Source of the DNA: Roseiarcus sp963721905
Lineage (GTDB): Bacteria; Pseudomonadota; Alphaproteobacteria; Rhizobiales; Beijerinckiaceae
Direction of reading: 5' to 3'
DNA: 64,000 nt
Assembly: GCA_963721905.1 (NCBI GenBank)
Contig: CAVRMF010000002.1
Span: 1 to 64,000, forward strand
Shown here: positions 27,411-36,065 of the stretch, piece by piece
Layout of the letters: the number at the start of each line of letters is the position of its first letter
Numbering within the stretch: position 1 is the stretch's first letter
Position numbers and translations under genes: made by a program
Notes under the pieces: model-generated
Database searches by the model: none
What the model was told of the DNA's origin: nothing
Seen by the model: the letters and a program-made list of their open reading frames with translations, nothing else

Positions 27411-28547
27411 CTACCTCGGCGCGAGCTCGGCGAGGAGTTCGTTGGCGGCGTTGCCCATCGTGAGCGCGGCATTGAAATCGAAGGCGTTGATCGCGACCAT
27501 CACGGCGACGTCCCGCGCGGGGGAGAAGGCGACATAGGAGAAGATCCCCTGCAGGCCGCCCGCCTTCTGCAGGATGAGCGGCCGGTCGCCCTCGGGCGCC
27601 ATGATCACCCAGCCGAGGCCCATCGCGTCCATTCGTCCCGACTCGTCCATGCCGACGACCGATACGAGCCCGTCGCGCCAGAGATAGGCGGCGTGGTCGA
27701 TGAGCCGCTCGGCGGCGCGCTCGTTGGCGAACCGGTCGAGGTGCCATCTGAGCCAGCGCAGAAGGTCGCGCGGGGTCGAATAAAGGCCGCTGGCGCCGAC
27801 GATCACCGGGCCGGTCGGAACGTCCGGCAGCGGGGCGCCGTCGAAGTCATGCCCCTGCATGAGGCGCCGGGTCTGATCGGGGGAGGGCGCGAAGCTCGTG
27901 TCAGAAAGCCCCATCGGTTTCAGCACACGCTCGGCGATGAGGTCAGGATAGGGCTTCCGCGCTGCGGCCGAGAGCGCGGCCGCGAGCAAATCGAAGCCGA
28001 AGTTGGAATAGAGGATCGAGGTCCCCGGCGTGAACAGGAGCGGATTGGCCTTGAGCCAGGCGGCGAAGGCGTCGGGCGTGATATTGAGGAACGGATTGTC
28101 TGGCGGACCGGGAGCGTGCGGGACCTCGCGCGGCAGCCCGGCCGAATGGGTCGCGAGATCGACGAGTCGGATCGGCCGCCCGCCCTCCGACAGAGGCGCG
28201 ATGAATTCGGGGACGTAATTGGTTAGCGGGTCCGCGAGGCTCACCACGCCGTCGGCCGCGAGGCTCGCGAGCAGCTGCCCGGTGAACGCCTTGGTGATCG
28301 ATCCGATGCGGAAGAGCGTGTCGCGGTCCGGCGCGGCGTCGCCAGCGTTGGCGCGGCCGAAGCCCTGGATCGAGGTCTCTCCGTTGTGGACGGCGCCGAT
28401 GACGAGCGCCGGGGCTTTCAGCGCGAGAAACAGCACCTGGCCGGTGAAGCCGACCGCCTCGTCGAGCTCGGCCTGGCCCGCCCGCGCATGGAGTGGCCAC
28501 GCCAGCGCCGCGCCGGCGAGGAGGGCAAGGGCGTCGCGTCGGCGCAT
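27411..28547 (-). CDS. Exported serine hydrolase, beta-lactamase class C family
   Basis: 378 residues from ATG 28547. A signal peptide with a twin-arginine-like start (MRRRDALALLAGAALAWPLH) ends near residue 23. The penicillin-binding fold motifs are present: SITK (Ser-x-x-Lys nucleophile, in RIGSITKAFTGQL), YSN (ILYSNFGFD) and a KAGG segment in place of Lys-Thr-Gly (LQKAGGLQGIFSY). Members of this family are esterases, peptidases or lactamases; the changed third motif argues against a typical beta-lactamase. It lies 11 bases downstream of an ABC permease gene on the same strand, so it is probably the last gene of that transporter operon. It may act on the imported compound's precursor in the periplasm. 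Confidence 0.85.
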   Translation of the reverse strand: MRRRDALALLAGAALAWPLHARAGQAELDEAVGFTGQVLFLALKAPALVIGAVHNGETSIQGFGRANAGDAAPDRDTLFRIGSITKAFTGQLLASLAADGVVSLADPLTNYVPEFIAPLSEGGRPIRLVDLATHSAGLPREVPHAPGPPDNPFLNITPDAFAAWLKANPLLFTPGTSILYSNFGFDLLAAALSAAARKPYPDLIAERVLKPMGLSDTSFAPSPDQTRRLMQGHDFDGAPLPDVPTGPVIVGASGLYSTPRDLLRWLRWHLDRFANERAAERLIDHAAYLWRDGLVSVVGMDESGRMDAMGLGWVIMAPEGDRPLILQKAGGLQGIFSYVAFSPARDVAVMVAINAFDFNAALTMGNAANELLAELAPR

Positions 28548-28558
28548 GACCACGGAGC

Positions 28559-29587
28559 TTACGTCCCCTTCCGTCTCCTTTGCCGGTACTGGTCGGCGAC
28601 GACCGCCGCAATGATGACGCCGCCCTTGATGATCTCCTGGTAGTGGGCGTCGACGTTGAGGAAGGTGAAGCCTGAGGTCAGGATCCCAAGGATGACGGCG
28701 CCGATCACGGTTCCGGTCAGGCGCCCGACGCCGCCCGAGAGCGACGTTCCGCCGATGACGGAAGCCGCGATTGCGTCGAGCTCGAAGCCCATGCCGACGC
28801 CCGCCTGGCCGCTGATCGCCCGCGCCGTGTGCACGATGCCCGAGAGACCCGAGAGAAGGCCCGCCATCATGTAGACGAGCACGATGTGGCGCTCGACGTT
28901 GATGCCGGAGACGCGCGCGGCCAGCGGGTTCGCGCCGATCGCGTAGGTGAACTTGCCGTAGCGAGTGTAGCGCAGCGCGATGTGGAAGATGAAGGCGACG
29001 GCGAGGAAGATGATGACGGGCCACCAGCCGGCGCCGATGGCGGCAAAGGAATCCTCGAGATTGCCGATCGGCTGGCCGTTCGTGTACCAGTCGGCGACCC
29101 CGCGCGCCGACACCATCATGCCGAGCGTCGCGATGAACGGCGGGATTTTCGTGTAGGCGATGAACCAGCCATTGATGAAGCCGACGATGAGACCGCAGAT
29201 CAGGCCGGCCGCCACGGGAAAGATCGGATTGAGACCGGTGAGATTCGGATAGATCGCGTGGGTGAAGCCTTCGGTTTGCGCGAGGCTCGCCGCGATCATC
29301 GCCGTCATGCCGACGACCGAGCCGGACGAGAGATCGATGCCGCCCATGATGATGGCCTGCGTCACGCCGACAGCGATGATGCCGATCTCCGCTTCCTGCA
29401 GGATCATGATCTTCAGGCGCAGCGGGTTCATGATGAAGCTCTGCCCGACGAAGATCCACCCCAAGACTTCGAAAAGCAGCATCATGCCGATCATGACGCC
29501 GAGGATGCTGAGCTCGGGCGGCAGGCGGCGGCGTCCGGCGTTGGGGAGTTCGCTGGTCGGGGCGGCAGTCGAGATATCGTGGGCCAC
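28559..29587 (-). CDS. Sugar/polyol ABC transporter permease (RbsC/IatP-like)
   Basis: 342 residues, eight to ten membrane helices. It contains the ribose/inositol-type permease signatures QAIIMGGIDLSSGSVVGMTA, GFINGWFIAYTKIPPFIATL and ASVIGGTSLSGGVGRLTGTV. It is the membrane channel of the first importer and lies 32 bases after the ATPase gene, in order binding protein - ATPase - permease on the minus strand. Because the ATPase gene encodes both nucleotide-binding domains, one permease gene is enough for a homodimeric channel. Confidence 0.92.
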   Translation of the reverse strand: MAHDISTAAPTSELPNAGRRRLPPELSILGVMIGMMLLFEVLGWIFVGQSFIMNPLRLKIMILQEAEIGIIAVGVTQAIIMGGIDLSSGSVVGMTAMIAASLAQTEGFTHAIYPNLTGLNPIFPVAAGLICGLIVGFINGWFIAYTKIPPFIATLGMMVSARGVADWYTNGQPIGNLEDSFAAIGAGWWPVIIFLAVAFIFHIALRYTRYGKFTYAIGANPLAARVSGINVERHIVLVYMMAGLLSGLSGIVHTARAISGQAGVGMGFELDAIAASVIGGTSLSGGVGRLTGTVIGAVILGILTSGFTFLNVDAHYQEIIKGGVIIAAVVADQYRQRRRKGT

Positions 29588-29619
29588 GGGTTGCGTTTCC
29601 TGCGTTTCAGGTCGCGACG

Positions 29620-31164
29620 CTATTGCGAGGCGAGCTCCATGATCTTGACCTGGTTTGCGTCCTTGCGGTCGACGATGCCGGTCATGCGCCCCTCATGCAT
29701 GACGAGAATCCGGTCGCTCATGCCGAGCACCTCGGGCATTTCCGACGAGATCATCATGACCGCGACGCCCTGGCCAGCGAGCTCGCTGATGAGCTTGTGA
29801 ATCTCGGCCTTGGCGCCGACGTCGATGCCGCGCGTCGGCTCATCGAGAATGAGAATGCGGGGCTTGGTCATCAGCCAGCGGGCGATCAGCACTTTCTGCT
29901 GGTTGCCGCCGGAGAGATTGAGCACGGGCTCCTCGAGATCGGGCGTGCGAACTCTCAAGCGCGCCTTCTGCTGCTGGCAGAGCGCCTCGATCTCGCGTTC
30001 CTTGACGAAGCCGGCGCGCGCATGGCCGTGGCGCAGGAGCGCGATCTGCATGTTCGCCGTCACGTCGAGCAGGAGAAAGCAGCCGCTCTCCTTGCGGTCC
30101 TCGGTCAGGAACGCCATGCCGGCGTCCATCGCCGTGCCGGGGTTCCTGATTGCGATCTCCCTGCCGTCGATCGCGATCGTGCCCGAGGTTGCGGGCGTGA
30201 CGCCGAACAGGGTCTCAGCGACGTTGCTGCGTCCCGAGCCGACGAGGCCGGCGAAGCCGAGGATCTCGCCCTTGCGCAGATCGAAGGTAATATCTCGGAA
30301 GCGGCCTTCGAGCGTGAGATTGCGCACCGAAAGCGCGACGTCGCCGATCGGGACCGTCTCCTTCGGGAACATCTGGGTGATCTCGCGCCCGACCATCTCC
30401 CGGATGATGTCGTCACGGGTGACGTCCGCGGCCGCGTGCTCGCCGACGAAGTGGCCGTCGCGAAAGACCGACACCTCGTCGGCGATCTCGAAGAGCTCGT
30501 TCATCTTGTGGGTGATGTAGACTATGCCCTTGCCCTGCGCCTTGAGCGTGCGGATGATCTTGAAGAGATGCTCGACTTCGCGGTCGGTCAGCGCCGACGT
30601 CGGCTCGTCCATGATGAGGACTTCGGAATCGTAGCTGACAGCTTTTGCGATCTCGATCATCTGCCGGTTGGCGACCGAAAGGTCGCGCACCTCCGCTTCG
30701 GGGTCGATGGGAATGTCGAGCCGCTCGAAGAGGTCCTTGGTGCGCCTGCGCATCTCGTCGTGCCGCACGAAGCCGAGCGCGTTCAGCGGCTCACGGCGGA
30801 TCCAGACGTTCTCGGCGACCGTCATGGGGTTCATCAGGTTGAGCTCCTGATGGATCATCGCGATGCCATAGCGCAGCGCATCGAGGGGCGAAGTGAGCTT
30901 GATCTCCTGGCCCTTCAATTTGAACGAGCCGGAATTGGGCGTGTAGACGCCGGCGATGATCTTCATCAGCGTCGACTTGCCCGCGCCGTTCTCGCCCATC
31001 AGCGCGTGGACATGGCCGCGCTTCAAGCGGAACGACACGTCATCGAGGGCGAGCACGCCGGGAAAGGCTTTGCGGACGTTGGCGACCTCGAGCAGATATT
31101 CGGCGCCTGGAACGGCCCCGCTCTGCCGAACGATTTCGGCGGTCGACGGACTGATGGTCGCCAT
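29620..31164 (-). CDS. Sugar/polyol ABC transporter ATPase with two ATPase domains (RbsA/IatA-like)
   Basis: 514 residues with two fused nucleotide-binding domains. The N-terminal domain has an intact Walker A (GENGAGKST), LSVANRQM as signature and LIMDEPTSALTDRE as Walker B. The C-terminal domain has the degenerate Walker A of this family (GLVGSGRSN), LSGGNQQK and LILDEPTRGIDVGAK. It drives import through the adjacent permease. It is separated from the upstream binding-protein gene by about 180 bases containing a 12-bp stem, which probably lowers its expression relative to the binding protein. Confidence 0.93.
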   Translation of the reverse strand: MATISPSTAEIVRQSGAVPGAEYLLEVANVRKAFPGVLALDDVSFRLKRGHVHALMGENGAGKSTLMKIIAGVYTPNSGSFKLKGQEIKLTSPLDALRYGIAMIHQELNLMNPMTVAENVWIRREPLNALGFVRHDEMRRRTKDLFERLDIPIDPEAEVRDLSVANRQMIEIAKAVSYDSEVLIMDEPTSALTDREVEHLFKIIRTLKAQGKGIVYITHKMNELFEIADEVSVFRDGHFVGEHAAADVTRDDIIREMVGREITQMFPKETVPIGDVALSVRNLTLEGRFRDITFDLRKGEILGFAGLVGSGRSNVAETLFGVTPATSGTIAIDGREIAIRNPGTAMDAGMAFLTEDRKESGCFLLLDVTANMQIALLRHGHARAGFVKEREIEALCQQQKARLRVRTPDLEEPVLNLSGGNQQKVLIARWLMTKPRILILDEPTRGIDVGAKAEIHKLISELAGQGVAVMMISSEMPEVLGMSDRILVMHEGRMTGIVDRKDANQVKIMELASQ

Positions 31165-31291
31165 GGCGCTCCGTCCCTGGTGCTTGCCCGAATTCCCTTG
31201 CGGCCCTTCTCGAGGAGGGTCGTGCGATACCTAACACAAAATGCGGCGAAAGGCCGGAGGCGCGCATGAACTCGCCCGCCTCCAGCGCCGC

Positions 31292-31325
31292 CGCCTTCCC
31301 GCCAGGGTGAGCGGGCGGGAAGGCG
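31292..31325 (-). terminator. 12-bp perfect hairpin between binding-protein and ATPase genes
   Basis: CGCCTTCCCGCC (31292-31303) pairs perfectly with GGCGGGAAGGCG (31314-31325). It lies about 20 bases after the binding-protein stop codon. In importer operons such stems cause partial termination or stabilise the first message, giving the excess of binding protein. Confidence 0.65.
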
Positions 31326-31345
31326 CCAGCCGATCAGTTTGCCGA

Positions 31346-32275
31346 TCAGTTCTTCTTTATGAACTGATCCATGTTGGCCGGCGTCACAAGCAGGAAGGGG
31401 ATATAGACCTTCTTCTCGACCGGCTTGCCGGCGGCGAGCGCCAGAGCCGCGTCGACCGCGCCCTTGCCCTGGCCGGCGGCGTCCTGGAAGACGGTGACCT
31501 TGAGGTCGCCGGACTTCATCGACGCGAGCGCGTCCTGCGTCGCGTCGATGCCGCCGACGATCGCCGACTTGGTGTCCATGCCGGCCGACTTCATCGCCTG
31601 AAGGGCGCCGATCGCCATCTCGTCGTTGTTGGAGACGACGGCGTCGAACTTCATGCCCTTCGACAGCCAGTTGGTCATCAGGTTTTGCGCCTGCGTGCGA
31701 TCATAGTTCGCCGTCTGTTCGGCGACGACTTTTATGCCGCTGCAGTCCGGGGTCGAGATGACCTCGTGGACGTCCTGGGTGCGCTGCACCGCCGACTGGT
31801 TCGACAACACGCCCTCCATGACGAGGATGTTGCCCTTGCCGCCGAGGAGCTTGCAGATTTGCTTGGCCTCGAGGGTGCCCGACTCGGCCTCGTTCGAGGC
31901 GACGAAGGCGGCCTTCGGACCGAGGTTGTCGACGTCGATCGGCTGGCGGTTGACGTAGACGAGCGGCACGCCGGCGTCCGCGGCGGCCTTGGTGATGGCC
32001 GCGGTCGCCGAGGTGTCGACCGGGTTGACGATAATCGCATTCACGCCGTTGGCGATGAAGTTCTGAACCTGGCTCAATTGCTTCGAGACGTCGTCTTTGG
32101 CGTCTTCGATCTGCAGCGTCACGCCCGGCTGCGTCTTGGCGTATTCCGCCATGCCGTTGCGCAGCACGGTGAGGAAGTTGTCGTCGAACTTGTCCATCGA
32201 CACGCCAATCTTGGCGGCGAAGGCCGGGCTCGAAAGCACGGTGGCGGCGGCGAGCGCGATCAGAATGCGTTTCAT
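31346..32275 (-). CDS. Periplasmic sugar/polyol-binding protein (MocB/IbpA-like)
   Basis: 309 residues with a cleavable signal peptide (ILIALAAATVLSSPAFA). The two-lobed periplasmic-binding fold of the RbsB type is clear: KIGVSMDKFDDNFLTVLRNG, QVQNFIANGVNAIIVNPVDT, VSNNDEMAIGALQAM, IVGGIDATQDALASM. From memory it resembles rhizobial inositol/rhizopine-binding proteins more than ribose-binding ones. Combined with the mocDE-like genes nearby, I infer an inositol-like ligand. First gene of operon one; its promoter carries GGAA-N6-TTC sites. Confidence 0.9.
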   Translation of the reverse strand: MKRILIALAAATVLSSPAFAAKIGVSMDKFDDNFLTVLRNGMAEYAKTQPGVTLQIEDAKDDVSKQLSQVQNFIANGVNAIIVNPVDTSATAAITKAAADAGVPLVYVNRQPIDVDNLGPKAAFVASNEAESGTLEAKQICKLLGGKGNILVMEGVLSNQSAVQRTQDVHEVISTPDCSGIKVVAEQTANYDRTQAQNLMTNWLSKGMKFDAVVSNNDEMAIGALQAMKSAGMDTKSAIVGGIDATQDALASMKSGDLKVTVFQDAAGQGKGAVDAALALAAGKPVEKKVYIPFLLVTPANMDQFIKKN

Positions 32276-32373
32276 GTCGGTTTTACCTCCCTGGTCGGCG
32301 CCGGTTGAGCGCCGTTTGGTTTCCTGTCAGGCCGCCGGCCTCCTTAGCCGGTCAGGCGCGGGCGACGCTCAAT

Positions 32374-32420
32374 TGTGTAACAAACGTTCCAAAGACAATC
32401 AAGGACGGAATAATCGTTCT
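32374..32420 (-). promoter_or_regulatory. Promoter and operators of the first importer operon
   Basis: On the minus strand TTGATT (32397-32402) and TACACA (32374-32379) are 17 bases apart. Two operator-like sites flank or overlap them: GGAACGTTTG (complement of 32381-32390) in the spacer, and GGAATAATCGTTCT at 32407-32420, a GGAA-N6-TTCY site, just upstream. The block is almost identical to the one at 35929-35975. Confidence 0.7.
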
Positions 32421-32544
32421 AAAATTTTTCTGCGCCCGTCTCCCCGCCTTCTTTGCAAGGGGCGCGCTCCGTCATCCTTCGAGGCCGCAAAGGAGATGTC
32501 GCTGGGGTTCGCGCCGCCCCTTCCGAGGCGGCGTTGGGCTCCTA

Positions 32545-33345
32545 TCAGACCGTGCCGCCGAGCTCGCTGGAAAGTTGCTGCAGCTCCTTTCCGCCGGCCA
32601 TCAGGTTTTGGAGATCGTCCATAGGGATTGCCGCCTTCGTGTAGGTGCCGAGGGTCTTGCCGCGATTGAGCACTGTGAAGCGATCCCCGACCGAGTACGC
32701 ATGCCGCACGTTGTGGGTGATGAAGATCACTCCCAACCCCTTCTGGCGGACGAGATGAATGTATTTGAGCACCATCGACGTTTGCGCGACTCCCAGTGCC
32801 GAGGTCGGCTCGTCCAGGATCAGCACTTTCGCGCCGAAATAGACCGCGCGCGCGATCGCCACGCATTGACGCTCGCCGCCCGACAGCGTTCCGACGGCCT
32901 GATGCGGATCGCGCACGTCGATCCCGATCCTGTGCATTTCCTCGCGCGTGACCGAGTTGGCGAAGTTGAAATCCATTCGCCGGAACGGCGTCGTTCCGAT
33001 CACCGGCTCCCGGCCCATGAAGAAATTGCGCGTGACCGACATGAGCGGGATCATCGCCAGGTCCTGGTAGACAGTGGCGATGCCGGCGTCGAGCGCGTCG
33101 CGTGGATTGGCGAAGGTCACCGGCTTGCCTTCGACGAGGTATTCCCCGCTCGTCGGACGGTGGACGCCCGCCAGCGTCTTGATGAGGGTCGACTTTCCCG
33201 CGCCGTTGTCTCCGAGGAGACAGTGAACCTCGCCTCCGCCAACCGACAGAGAGACGCCCGAAAGGGCGATCACCGACCCGAAATGCTTGACGATGTTCCG
33301 GACGTCAATGAGGGGCGCCGGCCCCTTCGCGCTCGCATCGCTCAT
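32545..33345 (-). CDS. Sugar ABC transporter ATPase, single domain (FrcA-like)
   Basis: About 266 residues from ATG 33345, with GGAG nine bases upstream (GTG 33354 is an alternative). Only one nucleotide-binding domain is present: GDNGAGKST, TLSGGERQCVAIARA, LILDEPTSALG, FITHNVRHAY. This is the fructose-type (FrcA) arrangement, unlike the fused ATPase of the first importer. It follows the permease gene by 16 bases and should dimerise to drive it. Last gene of operon two. Confidence 0.9.
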   Translation of the reverse strand: MSDASAKGPAPLIDVRNIVKHFGSVIALSGVSLSVGGGEVHCLLGDNGAGKSTLIKTLAGVHRPTSGEYLVEGKPVTFANPRDALDAGIATVYQDLAMIPLMSVTRNFFMGREPVIGTTPFRRMDFNFANSVTREEMHRIGIDVRDPHQAVGTLSGGERQCVAIARAVYFGAKVLILDEPTSALGVAQTSMVLKYIHLVRQKGLGVIFITHNVRHAYSVGDRFTVLNRGKTLGTYTKAAIPMDDLQNLMAGGKELQQLSSELGGTV

Positions 33346-33361
33346 GATTTCCACTCCCGCT

Positions 33362-34498
33362 TCAGCGCTCGCCTGTGACTTTGCGACGAATGTAGTTGTT
33401 GAACAGAACCGCCATCAGGAGCATCGCCCCGAGGAAGACCTGGAACCAGTCGCTGTCGAACGAGGTGTAGGTCAGACCGATCGAGACGACGCCAAAAATG
33501 ATGGCGCCGATGAAGGCGCCGATCGCCGAACCGTAGCCGCCGGTCAAGAGACACCCGCCAATCACCGCCGCGATGATCGCCTCGAATTCCTTTTGCACGC
33601 CGCGGCGCGCGTCGGTCGAGCCCGCGTCGAGAACCGTAAGGATCGCAACCAGTGCCGCGGCGCATGCGGTCAGCATGAAGAGGCCCGTCTTGACGCGAGT
33701 GACGGGAACGCCCGAATTGCGGGCGGCGTTCGCATCTCCGCCGGAGGCATAGATCCAGTTTCCGACCCGCGTGCGCAGGAGCACCCAGGTCGCAACAATC
33801 GCAAATCCGATGAACCACAGGATCGACACCGGAACGCCGGACACCTTCGGGAGCCCGTTGTCGAATTTGTCGATGAGATTGTTGCTCGCCAGCCAGGAGA
33901 AGAAGCCCTGGAAGGCGACGCCGGAAAACAGGCTCTTGACCACGTCCCCCTGGACCACGTCATCGACGCCGCGCAGCTGGGTCGAGCCGCCAGTCGCAAG
34001 CTTGAGTCCGACGAGCGTGAGGCCGCGCAAGATAAACAGAAACGCCAAGGTCACGATAAACGAGGGAAGCCTCGTCTGGATGACGAGCTGTCCGTTGATG
34101 GCGCCGACTATGGCCGCGAACACCATCGTCGCGACGATGGCGACAGGAAGCGGCCAGTGCGCATTGACCAATGCGGCCGCGAACGCGAGGCCGGCGAAGG
34201 CGATCATGGATCCGATCGAGAGATCGAACTCACCGCCGATCATCAAGAGGGCTGCGGCGATCGCCAGGATGCCGAGTTGCGAAGCGGGCGCGAGAATCGT
34301 CATCGCGCCGCTGAGCGTGAACATGGTCGGGCTGGCGGTGAAGAGGAAGAAGATGAGGACGACGATCAGCCCCGCGATCGCTCCGAGCTCCGGCCTCCGC
34401 ATCGCCTCGGTCACAATCGAGGTCTTACGCAGACGTTCGTCCGCGGGCGGCACGGCGGGGGCGATGACGTCGCCCGGTGTTTTCTGCGCAGGACTCAT
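33362..34498 (-). CDS. Sugar ABC transporter permease (FrcC-like)
   Basis: 378 residues with about ten membrane helices and a 45-residue cytoplasmic start. The family blocks MIGGEFDLSIGSMIAFAGLA, NGQLVIQTRLPSFIVTLAFL and IIAAVIGGCLLTGGYGSAIG are present. It includes the longer periplasmic loop seen in FrcC-type permeases (GVDDVVQGDVVKSLFSGVAF). It lies 120 bases after the binding-protein gene, with a strong hairpin between them, and directly before the ATPase gene. Confidence 0.92.
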   Translation of the reverse strand: MSPAQKTPGDVIAPAVPPADERLRKTSIVTEAMRRPELGAIAGLIVVLIFFLFTASPTMFTLSGAMTILAPASQLGILAIAAALLMIGGEFDLSIGSMIAFAGLAFAAALVNAHWPLPVAIVATMVFAAIVGAINGQLVIQTRLPSFIVTLAFLFILRGLTLVGLKLATGGSTQLRGVDDVVQGDVVKSLFSGVAFQGFFSWLASNNLIDKFDNGLPKVSGVPVSILWFIGFAIVATWVLLRTRVGNWIYASGGDANAARNSGVPVTRVKTGLFMLTACAAALVAILTVLDAGSTDARRGVQKEFEAIIAAVIGGCLLTGGYGSAIGAFIGAIIFGVVSIGLTYTSFDSDWFQVFLGAMLLMAVLFNNYIRRKVTGER

Positions 34499-34548
34499 GG
34501 CGCGTTCATCCCTGAAATGGCTGTCGCCAGCCGATTGACCGATTCCGG

Positions 34549-34578
34549 GCGGGGAGGTTGCGAACGCAACATCCCCGC
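34549..34578 (-). terminator. 13-bp near-perfect hairpin between binding-protein and permease genes
   Basis: GCGGGGAGGTTGC (34549-34561) pairs with GCAACATCCCCGC (34566-34578) around GAAC, with one mismatch. It occupies the same relative place as the stem at 31292-31325 in operon one, after the binding-protein gene. Confidence 0.6.
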
Positions 34579-34618
34579 TCAGTTCGACATAAACGCCAAG
34601 CGGCTTAGTTTCGCCTGC

Positions 34619-35566
34619 TCAGCGAATTCCCTTCGCCGACAGCTCGACGACCTTTGCCGCCTTGTCCTTGGTGATCAGGTTGGGGCCCGAAGCGACGTTG
34701 TTGGCCGGGATCAGTCCATACTTGGCGTAGTTCGCCAGGAACACCACCGGCAGGTAACCTTGCAGGTACTGTTGCTGGTCGATGCAGAAAGCGGCTTCTC
34801 CGGCAGCGACCGCCTTCAGGAAATCGGCCGAGAGATCGAAGGTCCCGATATTGATCTTGCCGATCTTGCCGGAATCCTTGACCGCCGCGAGCGACGGCTC
34901 TCCGGCGGTGCCGGCGCCGAGAGCAAGGATTGTGTCGACGTCGGGGTTGGACTGGAGCGCCGCCTTAACCTTGGCGCGCGCTTCCGCCGGTTCGTTCGAC
35001 ACCGGCAGAACGGTAACCTTGCCGCCGAAGCCCTCAGTGAAGCCCTTGCAGCGCAAGTCGAGGGCGACGTTGCCGACTTCCTGGTTGACGCAAAGGGCGA
35101 CCTTACCGCCCATCTCCTTGAGTTTCTCGCCCGCCGCCTTTCCAGCAGTCTCCTCGTCCTGGCCGACGTGCAGGAGCGCGCCAAGCGACTTCGACACGTC
35201 CGATCCTGAATTCATCGAGATCACCGGGATGCCCGCGGCGACCGCCTTCTTGATCGAAGGGCCAAGGGCCGACGCGTCCGGAATGGAAACGACGAGTCCG
35301 TCCGGTTTCTGGTTCACCGCGGCGTCGATCAATTGAGACATGGCGACCATGTCGAAGGTCTCGGGGGCGCGGTAATCGGCGGTGACGCCGGTCTCCTTGG
35401 CGGCGGCGACAACACCGTTCTTGACGACGGACCAGAAGGGATCGTTGGCCTGGCCGTGAGTGACGACGATGATGTGCGGGGTCTGGGCCGAGACCGTCGT
35501 GGCGGCGCCTCCGATGGCGGCGATCGCCGCCGCCGCGGCGATGGTGAGTTTGACGATGCCCTTCAT
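34619..35566 (-). CDS. Periplasmic sugar-binding protein of the second importer
   Basis: 315 residues with a signal peptide ending VSA-Q (about residue 27). RbsB-type fold: HIIVVTHGQANDPFWSVVKN, SQLIDAAVNQKPDGLVVSIP, VISMNSGSDVSKSLGALLHV, AFCIDQQQYLQGYLPVVFL. The last of these is a typical C-lobe contact strand. The specificity cannot be read from sequence. It is first in operon two (binding protein - permease - ATPase). Its probable promoter is about 355 bases upstream, giving an unusually long leader. Confidence 0.9.
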   Translation of the reverse strand: MKGIVKLTIAAAAAIAAIGGAATTVSAQTPHIIVVTHGQANDPFWSVVKNGVVAAAKETGVTADYRAPETFDMVAMSQLIDAAVNQKPDGLVVSIPDASALGPSIKKAVAAGIPVISMNSGSDVSKSLGALLHVGQDEETAGKAAGEKLKEMGGKVALCVNQEVGNVALDLRCKGFTEGFGGKVTVLPVSNEPAEARAKVKAALQSNPDVDTILALGAGTAGEPSLAAVKDSGKIGKINIGTFDLSADFLKAVAAGEAAFCIDQQQYLQGYLPVVFLANYAKYGLIPANNVASGPNLITKDKAAKVVELSAKGIR

Positions 35567-35928
35567 GCGGTTTCCTCCTTCACGGGCGACATTGCCCCAA
35601 CCTCAAGACGCGCCACCCGTGCCGACGTGGGCGGCGCGGGTCGATATTCCGTTCCGGTGTCGTTTCCGCGCCTGCGGGCCGCGCGCAAACGCGCGCCACC
35701 CCGGCGCTTGGGCGGGCGAGGCGGACCAAGGCAGTAAGCGGCTGCGGGACATGAGATCGAGGCGCGGGGACGACGGCCTGCGGAGCCACAACTTGGGTCA
35801 CGCCTCCTCCTCCCGGGTCCGCCTCATCGCATCGTTGACCGACGCCGACGCACGGAAACCTTACGTGGTTGCTCGGCCTCAGCGGCCGGAACCCGAATTT
35901 CGCCGCCGGGTTTCCGGCGACGGATGCT
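35567..35928 (-). other. Long 5' leader of the second importer operon
   Basis: About 360 bases separate the promoter at 35929-35975 from the binding-protein start. I find no convincing small gene and no known riboswitch class. The stretch is GC-rich with several Arg/Pro-coding shadow frames. Confidence 0.4.
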
Positions 35929-35975
35929 CGTGTAACAAATATTCCAAAAAAAATCAAGATCGGAATATTCATTCC
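35929..35975 (-). promoter_or_regulatory. Promoter and operators of the second importer operon
   Basis: On the minus strand TTGATT (35952-35957) and TACACG (35929-35934) are 17 bases apart. GGAATATTCATTCC at 35962-35975 is a full GGAA-N6-TTCC dyad immediately upstream of the -35 box, and GGAATATTTG lies in the spacer. It matches the block at 32374-32420 at most positions, so both operons are probably controlled by one regulator. Confidence 0.75.
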
Positions 35976-36065
35976 AAAAAGAATTTTTTTGCTCGTTTTG
36001 GCCGCGGGCCGCCCGTGAAACTAGGCCCGGCTCCGGTCCCCTGCTGGATGCAAGATTTTGCAGGC

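Noticed and set aside
29623..31269. Plus-strand frame of 548 codons opposite the sugar ABC ATPase
   Set aside because: Shadow of the minus-strand ATPase, which has all Walker and signature motifs. The 640-codon frame at 33287-35209 is rejected on the same grounds.
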